64,000 bases of DNA from Nitrosomonas sp. (GCA_020446045.1 JAGRFM010000129.1:1-64000); one strand, 5' to 3'. Shown: positions 1-8,876, counted from the first letter of the stretch. The notes: generated by a model not told the origin, from the sequence alone. Program-made: numbers and translations.

Positions 1-131
1 CCCGCCACGCCACCACCGGTACGCAGCTGTGCATTGGCAGCATTCACAATGGCCTCCATATCCGGCTGATTGGCTATGTCGCCCTGAACACATTCGATAA
101 TACAGTTATGAAAAGATTTTGTTACCGGCAT
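1..131 (-). CDS. Macrodomain protein, N-terminal part (cut by window edge)
   Basis: Reading the minus strand from the ATG at 129-131 gives 43 complete codons beginning MPVTKSFHNCIIECVQGDIA and running into IVNAANAQLRTGGGVAG. The block VNAAN followed by a Gly-rich loop is the ADP-ribose-binding signature of macrodomains of the O-acetyl-ADP-ribose deacetylase (YmdB) type. Members of that group remove acetyl from O-acetyl-ADP-ribose or ADP-ribose from proteins. The C-terminal two thirds lie outside the window, so the exact subfamily and catalytic residues cannot be judged. The start codon lies only 13 bases from the end of a ~240 bp repeat element, so its promoter probably lies within or beyond that element. 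Confidence 0.8.
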   Translation of the reverse strand, partial: MPVTKSFHNCIIECVQGDIANQPDMEAIVNAANAQLRTGGGVA

Positions 132-144
132 AAAAAACAATTCT

Positions 145-381
145 AACCTAGAATCCTCAGTTGAAAGTACTCGAGTATTTGGTTTTTGGGGTGGTTGACA
201 AGACGCGAAGAAGCGCATGGTCATTCCATGCAACGATGAGCAACGCAGCCAGCCGACCTGAAAACCATATAATCGGGTACATAGCGATTTCACCCATTTG
301 GTGAGTAAGGTTTACAGTGTAAGACCAATATCCAAGGGCCATTTAAAATCATGAGGAGCGATCAACTGCGGAATCTAGGTT
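145..381. mobile_element. MITE-like ~240 bp element, copy 1
   Basis: The stretch is bounded by a 20-base inverted repeat: AACCTAGAATCCTCAGTTGA at 145-164 and its imperfect reverse complement at 362-381 (18 of 20 match). It carries no convincing gene; a 61-codon minus-strand frame inside it looks accidental. Inside, the order CAAGACGC, GCG, a short palindrome (CATGGTCATTCCATG), CAACGA, GCAAC, and then an ACCCATTTGGTGAG block near the far end is shared with the elements at 28845-29084 and 31731-31969. That shared order and the similar length identify it as a diverged copy of the same family. No transposase is present, so it would be non-autonomous. It accounts for most of the gene-free interval 132-476. 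Confidence 0.75.
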
Positions 382-476
382 TAATTTTTAAACAGAAAAT
401 TATAACGCCAAGATTGGATCAGCGCGCACAATGCGTTAAGCTAACAACCAGTTTAATCTAAAAGGCTGATATTCTC

Positions 477-869
477 ATGAAAATACAAATTAATCTGTTC
501 TTTGGTTCTATTTTAATATCATCAGTTGTTTTCGCTCAACAACCGGAACTGAATCAAATGCAGTTACAGCAATTGATGCAACAGGCTCAGCAAATGCAAG
601 TCTGTATGTCCAGAATAGATCAGCAGGCACTGATGGCCTGGAGTGAAAAAGCACAAGCCGTAACGGCTGATATCAAATCACTGTGCAAAGCCGGCCAGCG
701 GGATAAAGCATTGGATATCGCCATTGAATTTGGGCGCGCCATGGCAAAAGATGAGAATCTGAAAATTGCTCAGGAATGCGGAGAAATGGCGCGCAGCATG
801 ATGCCTGACATGTCATTCCCGACCAGCAAAGAAGAAGTCAAAGAACGCCATATTTGCGACATGCAATAG
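477..869 (+). CDS. Small exported protein of unknown function, Gln/Met-rich
   Basis: This 130-residue protein begins with a probable Sec signal peptide (about residues 1-20, MKIQINLFFGSILISSVVFA), with cleavage likely before QQPEL. The mature part has a Gln/Met-rich helical segment (about residues 22-45), then charged helical sequence with four spaced cysteines that could form two disulfides in the periplasm. I do not recognise a named family. It lies 9 bases upstream of tpm on the same strand and could be co-transcribed with it, but that closeness does not assign a role. The signal peptide and a normal start favour a real gene. Confidence 0.65.
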   Translation: MKIQINLFFGSILISSVVFAQQPELNQMQLQQLMQQAQQMQVCMSRIDQQALMAWSEKAQAVTADIKSLCKAGQRDKALDIAIEFGRAMAKDENLKIAQECGEMARSMMPDMSFPTSKEEVKERHICDMQ

Positions 870-878
870 CCTTCCGGT

Positions 879-1538
879 ATGATCGATAATTACTGGCTTG
901 GCCGATGGGAACGCGACGAAATCGGATTCCATCAGGATCAGGTTAATCCGTACCTCGTTACATTCTGGGAAACCCTGCATCTCCCGGCTCACAGCTCGGT
1001 TTTTGTGCCATTATGCGGCAAATCGCAGGATATGGTCTGGTTGCAAAACCGCGGACATTCGGTTCTTGGTGTGGAATTAAGCGAGCTGGCAATCAAGACG
1101 TTTTTTCAGGAAAACAACACCGCGCCCATTCACCAAACTGCTGCGAAGTTTGAATGTTTTAGCGCAGACAGGTTACAAATCCTACAGGGTGATTTTTTCG
1201 ACCTGGAACAAAAAGATCTCAATACCGTTGCCGCCGTCTATGACCGCGCATCACTGGTTGCACTGCCCCCTGAAACACGCCGGCGGTATGTTCACCATAT
1301 AACGCAAACCCTCCCAGCCGGCACACAAATACTGCTGATTGGTTTCGATTATCCCCAAACCGAGATGCAGGGGCCGCCCTATGCGGTTTCACCGGATGAA
1401 ATCAGGCAGTTGTATCAGGATCATGCGGATATACGTCTGCTAAAACAAGTCGATGTACTCGACGATAATCCCCGTTTCCAGCAACGCGGCCTGAGTCGGT
1501 TACAGGAAAGCGTGTTTCTGATCAACATACGGCAATGA
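879..1538 (+). CDS. tpm: Thiopurine S-methyltransferase family protein
   Basis: The 219-residue protein is full length for bacterial TPMT (about 210-220 residues). It shows the family N-terminus (WLGRWERDEIGFHQDQVNPYL), the SAM-binding segment VFVPLCGKSQDMVWL, and the GVELSELAI strand, with a second conserved block AAVYDRASLVALPPETR around residues 118-135. These cytosolic enzymes transfer methyl from S-adenosylmethionine to thiopurines. In bacteria they are also known to methylate selenium or tellurium compounds; which substrate applies here is not visible in the sequence. It is convergent with the N-formylglutamate amidohydrolase gene, the two stops being 2 bases apart. Confidence 0.93.
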   Translation: MIDNYWLGRWERDEIGFHQDQVNPYLVTFWETLHLPAHSSVFVPLCGKSQDMVWLQNRGHSVLGVELSELAIKTFFQENNTAPIHQTAAKFECFSADRLQILQGDFFDLEQKDLNTVAAVYDRASLVALPPETRRRYVHHITQTLPAGTQILLIGFDYPQTEMQGPPYAVSPDEIRQLYQDHADIRLLKQVDVLDDNPRFQQRGLSRLQESVFLINIRQ

Positions 1539-1540
1539 AT

Positions 1541-2311
1541 TTACGAGAAAAACAGCTCCAGTGCAAAACTGAATTTTTCCCGCATTTCAGCAATTTTTGA
1601 CGCATTGATCCGGAAATCCCAATCACCTTGTTCGGTTTGATCGAGATAAAGCCCGCGGTTTAATTCAATTTGCAGGCAGGGCACCGGCTTGTTGCCATAG
1701 TGCCTGGTAATATAACCACCCGCAAAAGGCTTATTTATCGTTATTTGATCTGCGCTCAGTTCAAAAGCCCGGCGCAAAGACTGCGCCATATGCTGCGTCA
1801 TGGCTGTATCGCAGCTTTTACCTGACCGGTTACCCAGACATATTGATGGCCGCTCAACTCCGGAGTCGGGTGCTATTTTTGGCCCAACGGCTTCCATGGA
1901 ATGACAGTCGAGCATGAGCACCAAGTGCCGTTGCTGATACCGTTCAAGCTGATCCTGCAATTGGTGATGATAGGAAAAATAATATTTTTCAATCAGATTG
2001 TTGACGAGTTGACCATCATTCCAGATATCACTGCGATAAACCGGAACACCATGACAGGTATGAGACTTGATGACGCCATCCGGATTACCCGGCGGCAAAT
2101 CGGTCGCAGCACGGTTCAAATCGATAAAGGCGCGGGCTATGGGCGTATCGACCACCACGGCCGTTTTTTCCCTTATCCCGTAAATTTCACGGGTAAACAC
2201 ATCGCCATCGGCTAACATTTCCCTTTCGGTCAAACTGACATATTCCGCCACTTCCGGTGGAATCTGATCACCGCCATGCGGAATAGACAGGAGTACCGGA
2301 TAACATGCCAT
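1541..2311 (-). CDS. N-formylglutamate amidohydrolase family protein
   Basis: The 256-residue protein has the family opening VLLSIPHGGDQIPPEVAEY, the DLNRA segment near residue 70, LMLDCHSM near residue 132 and PCLQIELNRGLYL near residue 220. The conserved His, Asp, His and Glu of these blocks are the probable metal and catalytic residues of the N-formylglutamate deformylase fold. The classical enzyme releases formate from N-formyl-L-glutamate at the end of one histidine degradation route. No hut genes are nearby. Instead this is the last gene of an operon behind a gamma-glutamyltransferase (18 bases between) and an ATP-grasp ligase, so a related N-acyl or gamma-glutamyl substrate is equally possible. 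Confidence 0.85.
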   Translation of the reverse strand: MACYPVLLSIPHGGDQIPPEVAEYVSLTEREMLADGDVFTREIYGIREKTAVVVDTPIARAFIDLNRAATDLPPGNPDGVIKSHTCHGVPVYRSDIWNDGQLVNNLIEKYYFSYHHQLQDQLERYQQRHLVLMLDCHSMEAVGPKIAPDSGVERPSICLGNRSGKSCDTAMTQHMAQSLRRAFELSADQITINKPFAGGYITRHYGNKPVPCLQIELNRGLYLDQTEQGDWDFRINASKIAEMREKFSFALELFFS

Positions 2312-2329
2312 TGTTTACTCAAACCCCAT

Positions 2330-3961
2330 CTAAATACCGGCGGCCGCACCATCGCGGCGAATTTCGGCCACACCCTGGAAGGATTCGCTGTGCTGGCATT
2401 TGAGCACTGCATGCACAGCTCCCAGATAAAATGAATACGACTCGCGCAAATCCAGCTTGTATCCGACCGATTCCAGATAGCGCAACACTTCCGTTGAAAA
2501 CCGGTCGGCTTCAATACTCAGCCTGCCGCCAACAGAACAATGAAATCGTGGATAAACCATCGCGGTACTGATCGGCATATCAGCGTCAACAATATGCGAT
2601 AAAAACTGGCTCATGGTGGAAAAAATCCGTTCACTGCCTGGACTGCCCGCCACCATCCACAATTTGTTATTATGAAAACAGATCATTGGCGCCACCGAAC
2701 TCCATGGACTGGCATTCGGCCGCAAATAATAAGGATGCGACGGATCGTTTAATTCCAGCGAACTCATATAATTGTTATACAAAAATCCAAGGCCCGCAGC
2801 GGCAACTTTTGCACCATAGACCAGTTCAATCGACTGCGTGATACCAATGGCATTGCCCTGATTGTCCATGACAGAGAGGTGTGTAGTATCTTGCTGCGCA
2901 GGATATAAATCCTGTAACGGCAATTCAGGATCGATAGTATCGCGGATAGACGCCGACAATCTTTTTGCATAACTGCTGCTCAATAACTTCTTATCATCCG
3001 GCAGTTGCGGATAAACATTTGGATCAAAAGGGCGTTCCTTATGATTTAACAATGCTTTTCTGAAAGCTTCGGCAATAAAATGAAATGACTTTGGGTCGCG
3101 TTCCTGCAAAAAACGTACCGGAAGATTTTTGAGAATCTGCAGCATCAACAGTAACGTTCTGCCTGCGGAAGGCGGCGGACAAGTATATACCCTGACATTC
3201 CGGTATTTTCGGCTGAGCGGTTTTCTTTCAACCGGCCAGGGAATATAGGACAAATCTTCCTTTCTTAAAAAACCGTTATTTTGCCGCATGTCCGCATCAA
3301 TCTGATCAGCCACCGTGCCCGTATAAAACGCCTTGACGCCATGAAACGCTATTCTTTCCAGCAGCTTTGCCAGATCAGGTTGTCGGAAACAGTCACCCAC
3401 CGCAAAAGGTTCTTTGCCATTTTTCAAAAAATAATTCGCGCCGGATTTGTTCGGCCTGCTCAGAAAATTACTCAATTCCCTTTGTTGCAGATCATGTTGC
3501 AACTGCGTTATTGCATAACCTTCGGAAGCTATTTTAATGGCTGGTTCAAGTATCTGCGCCCATTCAAGAACACCATAACGGAAATGCAAATAACCCAGAA
3601 CCGCCGGTGTACTGGGAACTGTTGCGGCACGATAACCCTTAATGAGTTCGTGATTCCTTTTAATACGGTCCACATGCGCCAATGATGGCACCCGGCTTGA
3701 GCCATCAATGGCTATGGTTTTACCCTGAAAATGTAAAATCGCGTGCGACTGACCGCCGATACCGCTTGCCTGTGGTTCACAAACGCCAAGTGCAAACGCT
3801 GCCGCACAGGCCGCGTCCACTGCGTTGCCTCCCCTGCGCAGCATTTCAACACCGGCTTCTGTTGCTTCCGGAAAAGCGGTCGACACCATGCCATTCTGCG
3901 CAGCCGCACACTTTCCGTCTTCAGAAGGCGAAAAGCTGCCTTCAATTTTTTCGAGTTTCAT
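2330..3961 (-). CDS. ggt: Gamma-glutamyltransferase family protein
   Basis: This 543-residue Ntn-hydrolase has the family N-terminus (MVSTAFPEATEAGVEMLRRG, then GGNAVDAACAAAFALGVCEP) and the autocleavage/nucleophile site DTTHLSVMDNQGNAIGITQS near residue 357. The first Thr after the Asp would become the N-terminal nucleophile of the small subunit. Later blocks such as PNASPWSSVAPMIC and GSPGSERIFSTM fit the glycine-rich substrate loops. Enzymes of this family hydrolyse or transfer the gamma-glutamyl group of glutathione and related amides. I see no clear signal peptide, unlike the periplasmic E. coli enzyme. The start ATG shares one base with the TGA of the upstream ATP-grasp gene (TGATG), indicating translational coupling. 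Confidence 0.9.
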   Translation of the reverse strand: MKLEKIEGSFSPSEDGKCAAAQNGMVSTAFPEATEAGVEMLRRGGNAVDAACAAAFALGVCEPQASGIGGQSHAILHFQGKTIAIDGSSRVPSLAHVDRIKRNHELIKGYRAATVPSTPAVLGYLHFRYGVLEWAQILEPAIKIASEGYAITQLQHDLQQRELSNFLSRPNKSGANYFLKNGKEPFAVGDCFRQPDLAKLLERIAFHGVKAFYTGTVADQIDADMRQNNGFLRKEDLSYIPWPVERKPLSRKYRNVRVYTCPPPSAGRTLLLMLQILKNLPVRFLQERDPKSFHFIAEAFRKALLNHKERPFDPNVYPQLPDDKKLLSSSYAKRLSASIRDTIDPELPLQDLYPAQQDTTHLSVMDNQGNAIGITQSIELVYGAKVAAAGLGFLYNNYMSSLELNDPSHPYYLRPNASPWSSVAPMICFHNNKLWMVAGSPGSERIFSTMSQFLSHIVDADMPISTAMVYPRFHCSVGGRLSIEADRFSTEVLRYLESVGYKLDLRESYSFYLGAVHAVLKCQHSESFQGVAEIRRDGAAAGI

Positions 3962-6159
3962 CAGGCAAATCGCTTGCCAATTTTATAGATCAGATACGAC
4001 AGCAATACACTGCGATCAATCATGCTGTCACGCACGATATATTCATCTTTCGATCCATAGCCGCCGGTAACCGGCCCCAGACCATCGATCGCCGGAACAC
4101 CCGACGCCACATTGGACAGTAATGATGTAATGCCGGCTTCTTCTTGTTTAATACGTACTTCCACGACTTTTGCAATTTTTGCGATCTCTTCAAAAAACTG
4201 CTGCGTATTGTCGGTATGAAGAAAAGGTTTTTTTTGTGCGCCTTTGGTAATATTGACACGTACCGTGCCCGGTGATTTAGCTTGAAAAATACGCATCACC
4301 TGACTGTCCAGTTTTTGGCCCTGTTCAGGGCTCTGATAACGTAAAACAAAAGACAATGCAGCGTGATATGCCGGTTGATCTTCGTTTCCGCGAGTTTCCA
4401 GTCCAGTCAGCGTTACATAAACGCCATTTTCTTTTGAATTCAATTTCTTTAGCTGATTGATTTTTTGTGCGCTATACCACAGCGGATCACTCTCATCGGA
4501 AAAGTACTGATGACGCGATTTATTCTTGGTCCGGTTGACTTCAATATTAAAACTGGTGGAACCCAGGCTTGCCGTGATGATTTCCCCCCCCAATCCTGCA
4601 CCGTTCAAACCCAATACATAACTGGATCTTGAGGAAATATCCTGCAAAATGGTTCGTGCTGAGCCGCCCCCCTTTGAATCATCCGTAATAAACAAGATTC
4701 CGATCTTCACACGTTTTAACGTCCGGGTAAAACGCAGTGCTTTTAATGCGCCCAGCAAAACTGCGATACCACCCTTACCCCGTGAAACACCGGTACCGTA
4801 AATACGTCCGCGTTCCTCGGAAAAAGACATATAGTCTTCATAATCAACCGGATTATCCAGATTACCCAAAATCAGAACATCATTGGTTTCCTGGGTATGA
4901 TTGGTAAAGTAGAGCATGTTTCCGGATTCCGACATTGAAAAAACTTGCCGATCGAAACCAAGCCCGGATAATTGACTAGATATCCAGCGCCCCAATAGAT
5001 TAACGCCGTCAATATTCTCGACAAACGAGTTGATATCGACCATCTTTTCGAGATAGTCCTCCATGGTGCCAACATTGCTGCGCAAAAAACTTCTCAGTCT
5101 GATACGCAACGGGTCTTTCTTGCTCTTTGCCGACTCTTCCTGCTGGTCAAGATTAGCGTCTTCAAATTCTTTCCCAAAATACCGCTCAACAGCGACATCC
5201 AGCATACGATTGATCAATGATTCATAAGTATACCCTGCCGTTTTTGCGGCAAAGACATAGGAACCTGTATAGCCGAGGCTCGCCATCGAGTTCAATTCCA
5301 GAATATACAGATTACCTTTTTCGTCCATACGAAAATCGACGCGGCAAAAATCAAAGATACCCAATACTTTGAACGTTTCCCGTGTCAACCGGCGCAGTTC
5401 ATTGGCCAATTTATCGTCGACTTTTGCGGGACAGATTTTGTTTTTCGGCTTCTTCAACTTATCTTCAAGACTTTGAATCCCAAACGCATCACCTTCCAAA
5501 TCAATTTCTACGATAGGAAATATTTCAGGATCGGTATTACCCAGTAATCCGACTGCAAATTCTCGGCCCGGGATGAACTGCTCGACCAGAACCGGTTGTT
5601 TGAACTGATCCACCAGACCCTTAATCGCAGATCGAAGTGAATTCATATCATAAATGACCTGTATTCCAAGCGATACGGCCTCCATTTTGGGTTTGGTGAT
5701 CACCGGAAACGGCAGATCGTCCTGAATCTGATCCGCATTATGAAAAACCCAATAAGGCGCGGTCGGCAACCCTGCAGCCTCTATCATCACCTTGGTTGTC
5801 ACTTTATCCAAAGCAATACCATGCCCGGCAGGACTGGAACCCACATAGGGAATCCCCAGCATTTCCAGCAGTGAAGGAATATGCGTGTAGCGGCTGACTC
5901 CCTGAATGCCATAAGCCATATTAAACACCATGCCCGGCTGATCACCTTGCACCACACGCGGCATGAAGTCCTGCAACTGTTCAATTACATGAATATTGCC
6001 ATCGATAACACGTACATTATGGCCGCCCTGCTCCAATGCCGCCGCCACACGCTCGACGGTTTTAGGATTGTAAGTCTCCTGATTCTGGGCGCCGAATACA
6101 TTGATAACCCCTTCGCCTTCGGTTTTTTTACGTTTGTTGAAAATCACAGCAACTTTCAT
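3961..6159 (-). CDS. ATP-grasp (D-Ala-D-Ala ligase-like) / M20 peptidase-like fusion
   Basis: This is a 732-residue two-domain protein. Residues 1 to about 330 form a D-alanine-D-alanine ligase type ATP-grasp module: VGSSPAGHGIALDKVTTK, PFPVITKPKMEAVSLG near 156, and the Mg-binding end FRMDEKGNLYILELNSMASLG near 285. After an acidic/lysine linker (about 335-360), residues 365-732 resemble an M20/M42 metallopeptidase. The usual metal ligands of that half are changed: GNLDNP where H-x-D is expected (near 431), GVSRGKGG where the bridging Asp is expected (near 460), ITDDSKGGGS in place of the EE pair (near 491), and GSKDEYI in place of the final His (near 705). I infer an active ligase with a non-catalytic or altered peptidase-like half. 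It is the first gene of the ggt operon. Confidence 0.85.
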   Translation of the reverse strand: MKVAVIFNKRKKTEGEGVINVFGAQNQETYNPKTVERVAAALEQGGHNVRVIDGNIHVIEQLQDFMPRVVQGDQPGMVFNMAYGIQGVSRYTHIPSLLEMLGIPYVGSSPAGHGIALDKVTTKVMIEAAGLPTAPYWVFHNADQIQDDLPFPVITKPKMEAVSLGIQVIYDMNSLRSAIKGLVDQFKQPVLVEQFIPGREFAVGLLGNTDPEIFPIVEIDLEGDAFGIQSLEDKLKKPKNKICPAKVDDKLANELRRLTRETFKVLGIFDFCRVDFRMDEKGNLYILELNSMASLGYTGSYVFAAKTAGYTYESLINRMLDVAVERYFGKEFEDANLDQQEESAKSKKDPLRIRLRSFLRSNVGTMEDYLEKMVDINSFVENIDGVNLLGRWISSQLSGLGFDRQVFSMSESGNMLYFTNHTQETNDVLILGNLDNPVDYEDYMSFSEERGRIYGTGVSRGKGGIAVLLGALKALRFTRTLKRVKIGILFITDDSKGGGSARTILQDISSRSSYVLGLNGAGLGGEIITASLGSTSFNIEVNRTKNKSRHQYFSDESDPLWYSAQKINQLKKLNSKENGVYVTLTGLETRGNEDQPAYHAALSFVLRYQSPEQGQKLDSQVMRIFQAKSPGTVRVNITKGAQKKPFLHTDNTQQFFEEIAKIAKVVEVRIKQEEAGITSLLSNVASGVPAIDGLGPVTGGYGSKDEYIVRDSMIDRSVLLSYLIYKIGKRFA

Positions 6160-6397
6160 ACCATTCCTTTAGAGCACAATGAAATTCAGAAATCATTCTT
6201 AACATGATTATGTCCAGCTTGGCAGATTTTGTCTATCAAAATTCAGTTTATGCAGTTAACTCTTATTCAGGCCTATCAAATTGAAAAAGTACTCGTTGTA
6301 TTGCAAAAAAGCCATGAATTTTGCTTGTTATTTGCTTTATCACAATTGGGCAAACTATCTCATAATGCTGTCAATCAAATACAGGAGCAGTCTTGAT

Positions 6398-6877
6398 ATG
6401 TCAGAAAAAGCAGAAACAGAAAAACCGAGCGGCGGTAAAAAAGGCATTATTATTATGGCAGTCGTGGCAATCCTCGCTATTGGCGCGGGTGCTGGCGGTG
6501 CATGGTTCTTCTTGCAGGGACAGCAAGAAGATGAATACGAACCTGCACGACCTAAAAAAATACCAACCGCATTCAAAGAACTCGATATTTTTACGGTCAA
6601 TTTACAGCCTGAAGAACGAAATCAATATCTTCAAGTTGGTCTTACTATCAAGATCCGTGATACCGATGTTTCTGCAGAAATTGACAGGCTGATGCCGGAA
6701 ATTCGCAACCGGATATTACTGTTACTGACGAGCAAAACCGCTACCGATATCTCGTCACTTACGGGTAAGCAGCAATTAAGTACCGAAATAACCAAGGAAA
6801 TCCGTAAAACCTTGGATTCGGAGATACTGCGCGAAGAAGTGATGGATGTTCTATTTACTTCATTTGTTATCCAATAA
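6398..6877 (+). CDS. fliL: Flagellar basal body-associated protein FliL
   Basis: FliL is a single-pass inner-membrane protein near the stator units that supports motor torque. The chosen start (ATG 6398, MSEKAETEKPSGGKKG) follows a clear AGGAG at 6383-6387 and gives 159 residues, the usual size; an in-frame extension to 6281 lacks a good ribosome site and would add 39 residues not expected in the family. A membrane segment (about residues 17-38, IIIMAVVAILAIGAGAGG) follows the short cytoplasmic tail. The periplasmic part has the family features FTVNLQPEERNQYLQVGLTI and a C-terminal FTSFVIQ. It is the first gene of the fliLMNOPQR operon, 6 bases upstream of fliM. Confidence 0.93.
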   Translation: MSEKAETEKPSGGKKGIIIMAVVAILAIGAGAGGAWFFLQGQQEDEYEPARPKKIPTAFKELDIFTVNLQPEERNQYLQVGLTIKIRDTDVSAEIDRLMPEIRNRILLLLTSKTATDISSLTGKQQLSTEITKEIRKTLDSEILREEVMDVLFTSFVIQ

Positions 6878-6883
6878 TCAACA

Positions 6884-7864
6884 ATGGCTGAAGATTTCCT
6901 TTCACAGGACGAAGTCGACGCACTGCTCAGAAGTGCGACCGGCGAGCAGGATGAAGAAAAACAGATTGAAGACACGTCGGGTGTCAGAAACTATGATCTT
7001 GCCACGCAGGAGCGTATTGTTCGCGGGCGTATGCCCACACTTGAAATTATCAACGAACGTTTTGCGCGTTTGCTGCGTGTAGGATTATTCAATTTTTTAC
7101 GTCGCACCGTCGATATTGCCGTTGGATCCGTGAAAGTTATCAAATTCAGTGAATTTGTTCGTAACCTGGTCGTCCCAACCAACTTGAACATGGTTCATAT
7201 CAAACCGTTACGCGGAACCGCGTTAATGGTTTTCGAACCCGATCTTATTTTTTTATTTGTCGACAATCTGTTCGGTGGTGACGGTCGTTACCATTCCCGT
7301 GTCGAAGGACGGGATTTCACCGAAACAGAACAACGTATCATCCGACAATTGCTTGGTGTTGTATTCGAAGAATACGAAAAATCGTGGAAGTCCATCTACC
7401 CGGTCAGCTTCGAATATATTAGATCCGAAATGAATCCGCAATTCGCTTCCATAGCGACACCGAATGAAGTCGTGGTTTGCGTTTCCTTCGATCTGGATCT
7501 GGGTGGGAATGGCGGTGAATTTCATATCTGCATGCCCTATTCGATGGTTGAACCCATACGGGATATTCTTTACAGTCCATTACAAGGTGAACAAATGGAA
7601 GTTGATAAACGGTGGGTGAAATCACTATCCAAACAAATTCAAGGTGCAGAAGTCGAGTTGGTCGCCAATCTCGGAGAAACGCGCGTTACTTTCGATCAAA
7701 TTTTGAGCATGCAAGTCGGTGATGTCATCCCGATTAACATTCCGGAATCCATTCATGCACGGGTCGGTGACGTCCCCGTGATGGAATGCCGTTACGGCAT
7801 CATAAACGGACAATATGCATTAAAAGTGAATGCAATGCTCACCCAAATAGAAGCAGAAACCTAA
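6884..7864 (+). CDS. fliM: Flagellar motor switch protein FliM
   Basis: The 326-residue protein is full length for FliM. Its N-terminus contains LSQDEVDALLRSATGEQDEE, the CheY-P binding and linker segment. The middle CheC-like domain includes RGTALMVFEPDLIFLFVDNLFGG, and the C-terminal SpoA domain (about residues 245-320) ends VMECRYGIINGQYALKV. FliM forms the bulk of the C-ring at the base of the flagellum, switching rotation on CheY-P binding. The presence of the CheY-binding motif implies a chemotaxis system elsewhere in the genome. It lies between fliL and fliN with short spacers, and a GGAG site precedes fliN just after its stop. Confidence 0.96.
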   Translation: MAEDFLSQDEVDALLRSATGEQDEEKQIEDTSGVRNYDLATQERIVRGRMPTLEIINERFARLLRVGLFNFLRRTVDIAVGSVKVIKFSEFVRNLVVPTNLNMVHIKPLRGTALMVFEPDLIFLFVDNLFGGDGRYHSRVEGRDFTETEQRIIRQLLGVVFEEYEKSWKSIYPVSFEYIRSEMNPQFASIATPNEVVVCVSFDLDLGGNGGEFHICMPYSMVEPIRDILYSPLQGEQMEVDKRWVKSLSKQIQGAEVELVANLGETRVTFDQILSMQVGDVIPINIPESIHARVGDVPVMECRYGIINGQYALKVNAMLTQIEAET

Positions 7865-7877
7865 CCGGAGATTATAT

Positions 7878-8360
7878 ATGTCTGAAGAAGCAACAACAGC
7901 CGACGAAATTAGCGCAGAAGATGACTGGGCTGCCGCAATGGCCGAACAGGAAGCGTCAACGCCTCAGGAAGCCACGGATGAACAGGCCAGTAGTGTTTCT
8001 GAAACAAGTGCTGAAGATGATGAATTTTTAGGTGCGCAACAGGCACAGGCTAGCGTTTTCAACGAATTTTCAAACGAAAATATTATCAGTAATACGGCTA
8101 ATGATATTGACTTGATTCTGGATATTCCTGTTCAATTGACAGTTGAACTTGGCCGCACGAAAATTGCCATCAAAAATCTGCTCCAGCTCGCGCAAGGTTC
8201 CGTTGTCGAACTGGACGGATTAGCAGGTGAACCGATGAATGTGCTGGTCAACGGGTGTCTGATCGCACAGGGTGAAGTCGTCGTCGTCAATGACAAATTT
8301 GGTATTCGATTAACAGACGTTATCACACCGAGCGAGAGGATTCGTAAACTCAATCGATAG
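7878..8360 (+). CDS. fliN: Flagellar motor switch protein FliN
   Basis: This 160-residue C-ring protein has an acidic, low-complexity N-terminal half (Ser/Glu/Ala/Gln-rich, to about residue 70). The conserved SpoA domain follows, with ILDIPVQLTVELGRTKIAIK, GSVVELDGLAGEPMNVLVNG and GEVVVVNDKFGIRLTDVI. FliN partners with FliM and docks FliH for export. The acidic N-terminal extension is common in betaproteobacterial FliN and is not a fusion. A GGAG ribosome site lies 8 bases before the ATG. The gene is followed by fliO after a 12-base gap. Confidence 0.96.
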   Translation: MSEEATTADEISAEDDWAAAMAEQEASTPQEATDEQASSVSETSAEDDEFLGAQQAQASVFNEFSNENIISNTANDIDLILDIPVQLTVELGRTKIAIKNLLQLAQGSVVELDGLAGEPMNVLVNGCLIAQGEVVVVNDKFGIRLTDVITPSERIRKLNR

Positions 8361-8372
8361 TGTGGTTATGTC

Positions 8373-8816
8373 ATGTTTAAACAATTATCTGTTATTTTTC
8401 TTGTCCTCTATACTTTTTCAACTTCAATTCTAGCCGAAACAACACAAAAAACCCCTCTACCGCCGGAATCAATCATTGCCTCCGACAGTATGGCAAAAAT
8501 GATCACCGGCCTGTTACTGGTACTGGCGATCATTATTGCCAGTACCTGGTTGCTTAAACGTTTTTCTATCATTCCAACCATATCCTCGGGCAATCTTAAA
8601 GTCATCGCCGCTACCGGCGTCGGTCAGCGAGAACGTGTCGTGATAGTGGAAATTGGAGAAACATGGTTGGTGCTTGGCGTTGCGCCCGGTCAAGTCACCA
8701 AACTGCATACGATGGAAAAATCATCAATTGAAACCGCAGACAAAACACTAAAACACACCGCAACGGAATTTTCAGATAAACTGGATACCAGTATCCAGAA
8801 AAGCAACAACCGATAA
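8373..8816 (+). CDS. fliO: Flagellar biosynthesis protein FliO
   Basis: The 147-residue protein has a signal-like N-terminus (MFKQLSVIFLVLYTFSTSILA) and one main membrane helix (about residues 44-62, ITGLLLVLAIIIASTWLLKR). A small cytoplasmic domain follows with the family sequence LKVIAATGVGQRERVVIVEIGETWLVLGV. FliO is a scaffold that helps assemble the FliP ring of the export gate. The sequence is poorly conserved in general, so the assignment rests on this domain plus its place between fliN and fliP. Its stop lies 60 bases upstream of the preferred fliP start. Confidence 0.93.
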   Translation: MFKQLSVIFLVLYTFSTSILAETTQKTPLPPESIIASDSMAKMITGLLLVLAIIIASTWLLKRFSIIPTISSGNLKVIAATGVGQRERVVIVEIGETWLVLGVAPGQVTKLHTMEKSSIETADKTLKHTATEFSDKLDTSIQKSNNR

Positions 8817-8876
8817 ACGGACTTGTTGCTGTTGTTTTGCTTGTTTTGTTTTTTCCGCCGCAGAGTGTTTAAACAT

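Noticed and set aside
157..342. 61-codon minus-strand frame inside the first repeat element
   Set aside because: It lies wholly inside the MITE-like element, has no ribosome site, and the corresponding frame is not kept in the other copies.
6281..6397. Longer fliL start
   Set aside because: The added 39 residues are not part of the FliL family and the AGGAG site points to the ATG at 6398.
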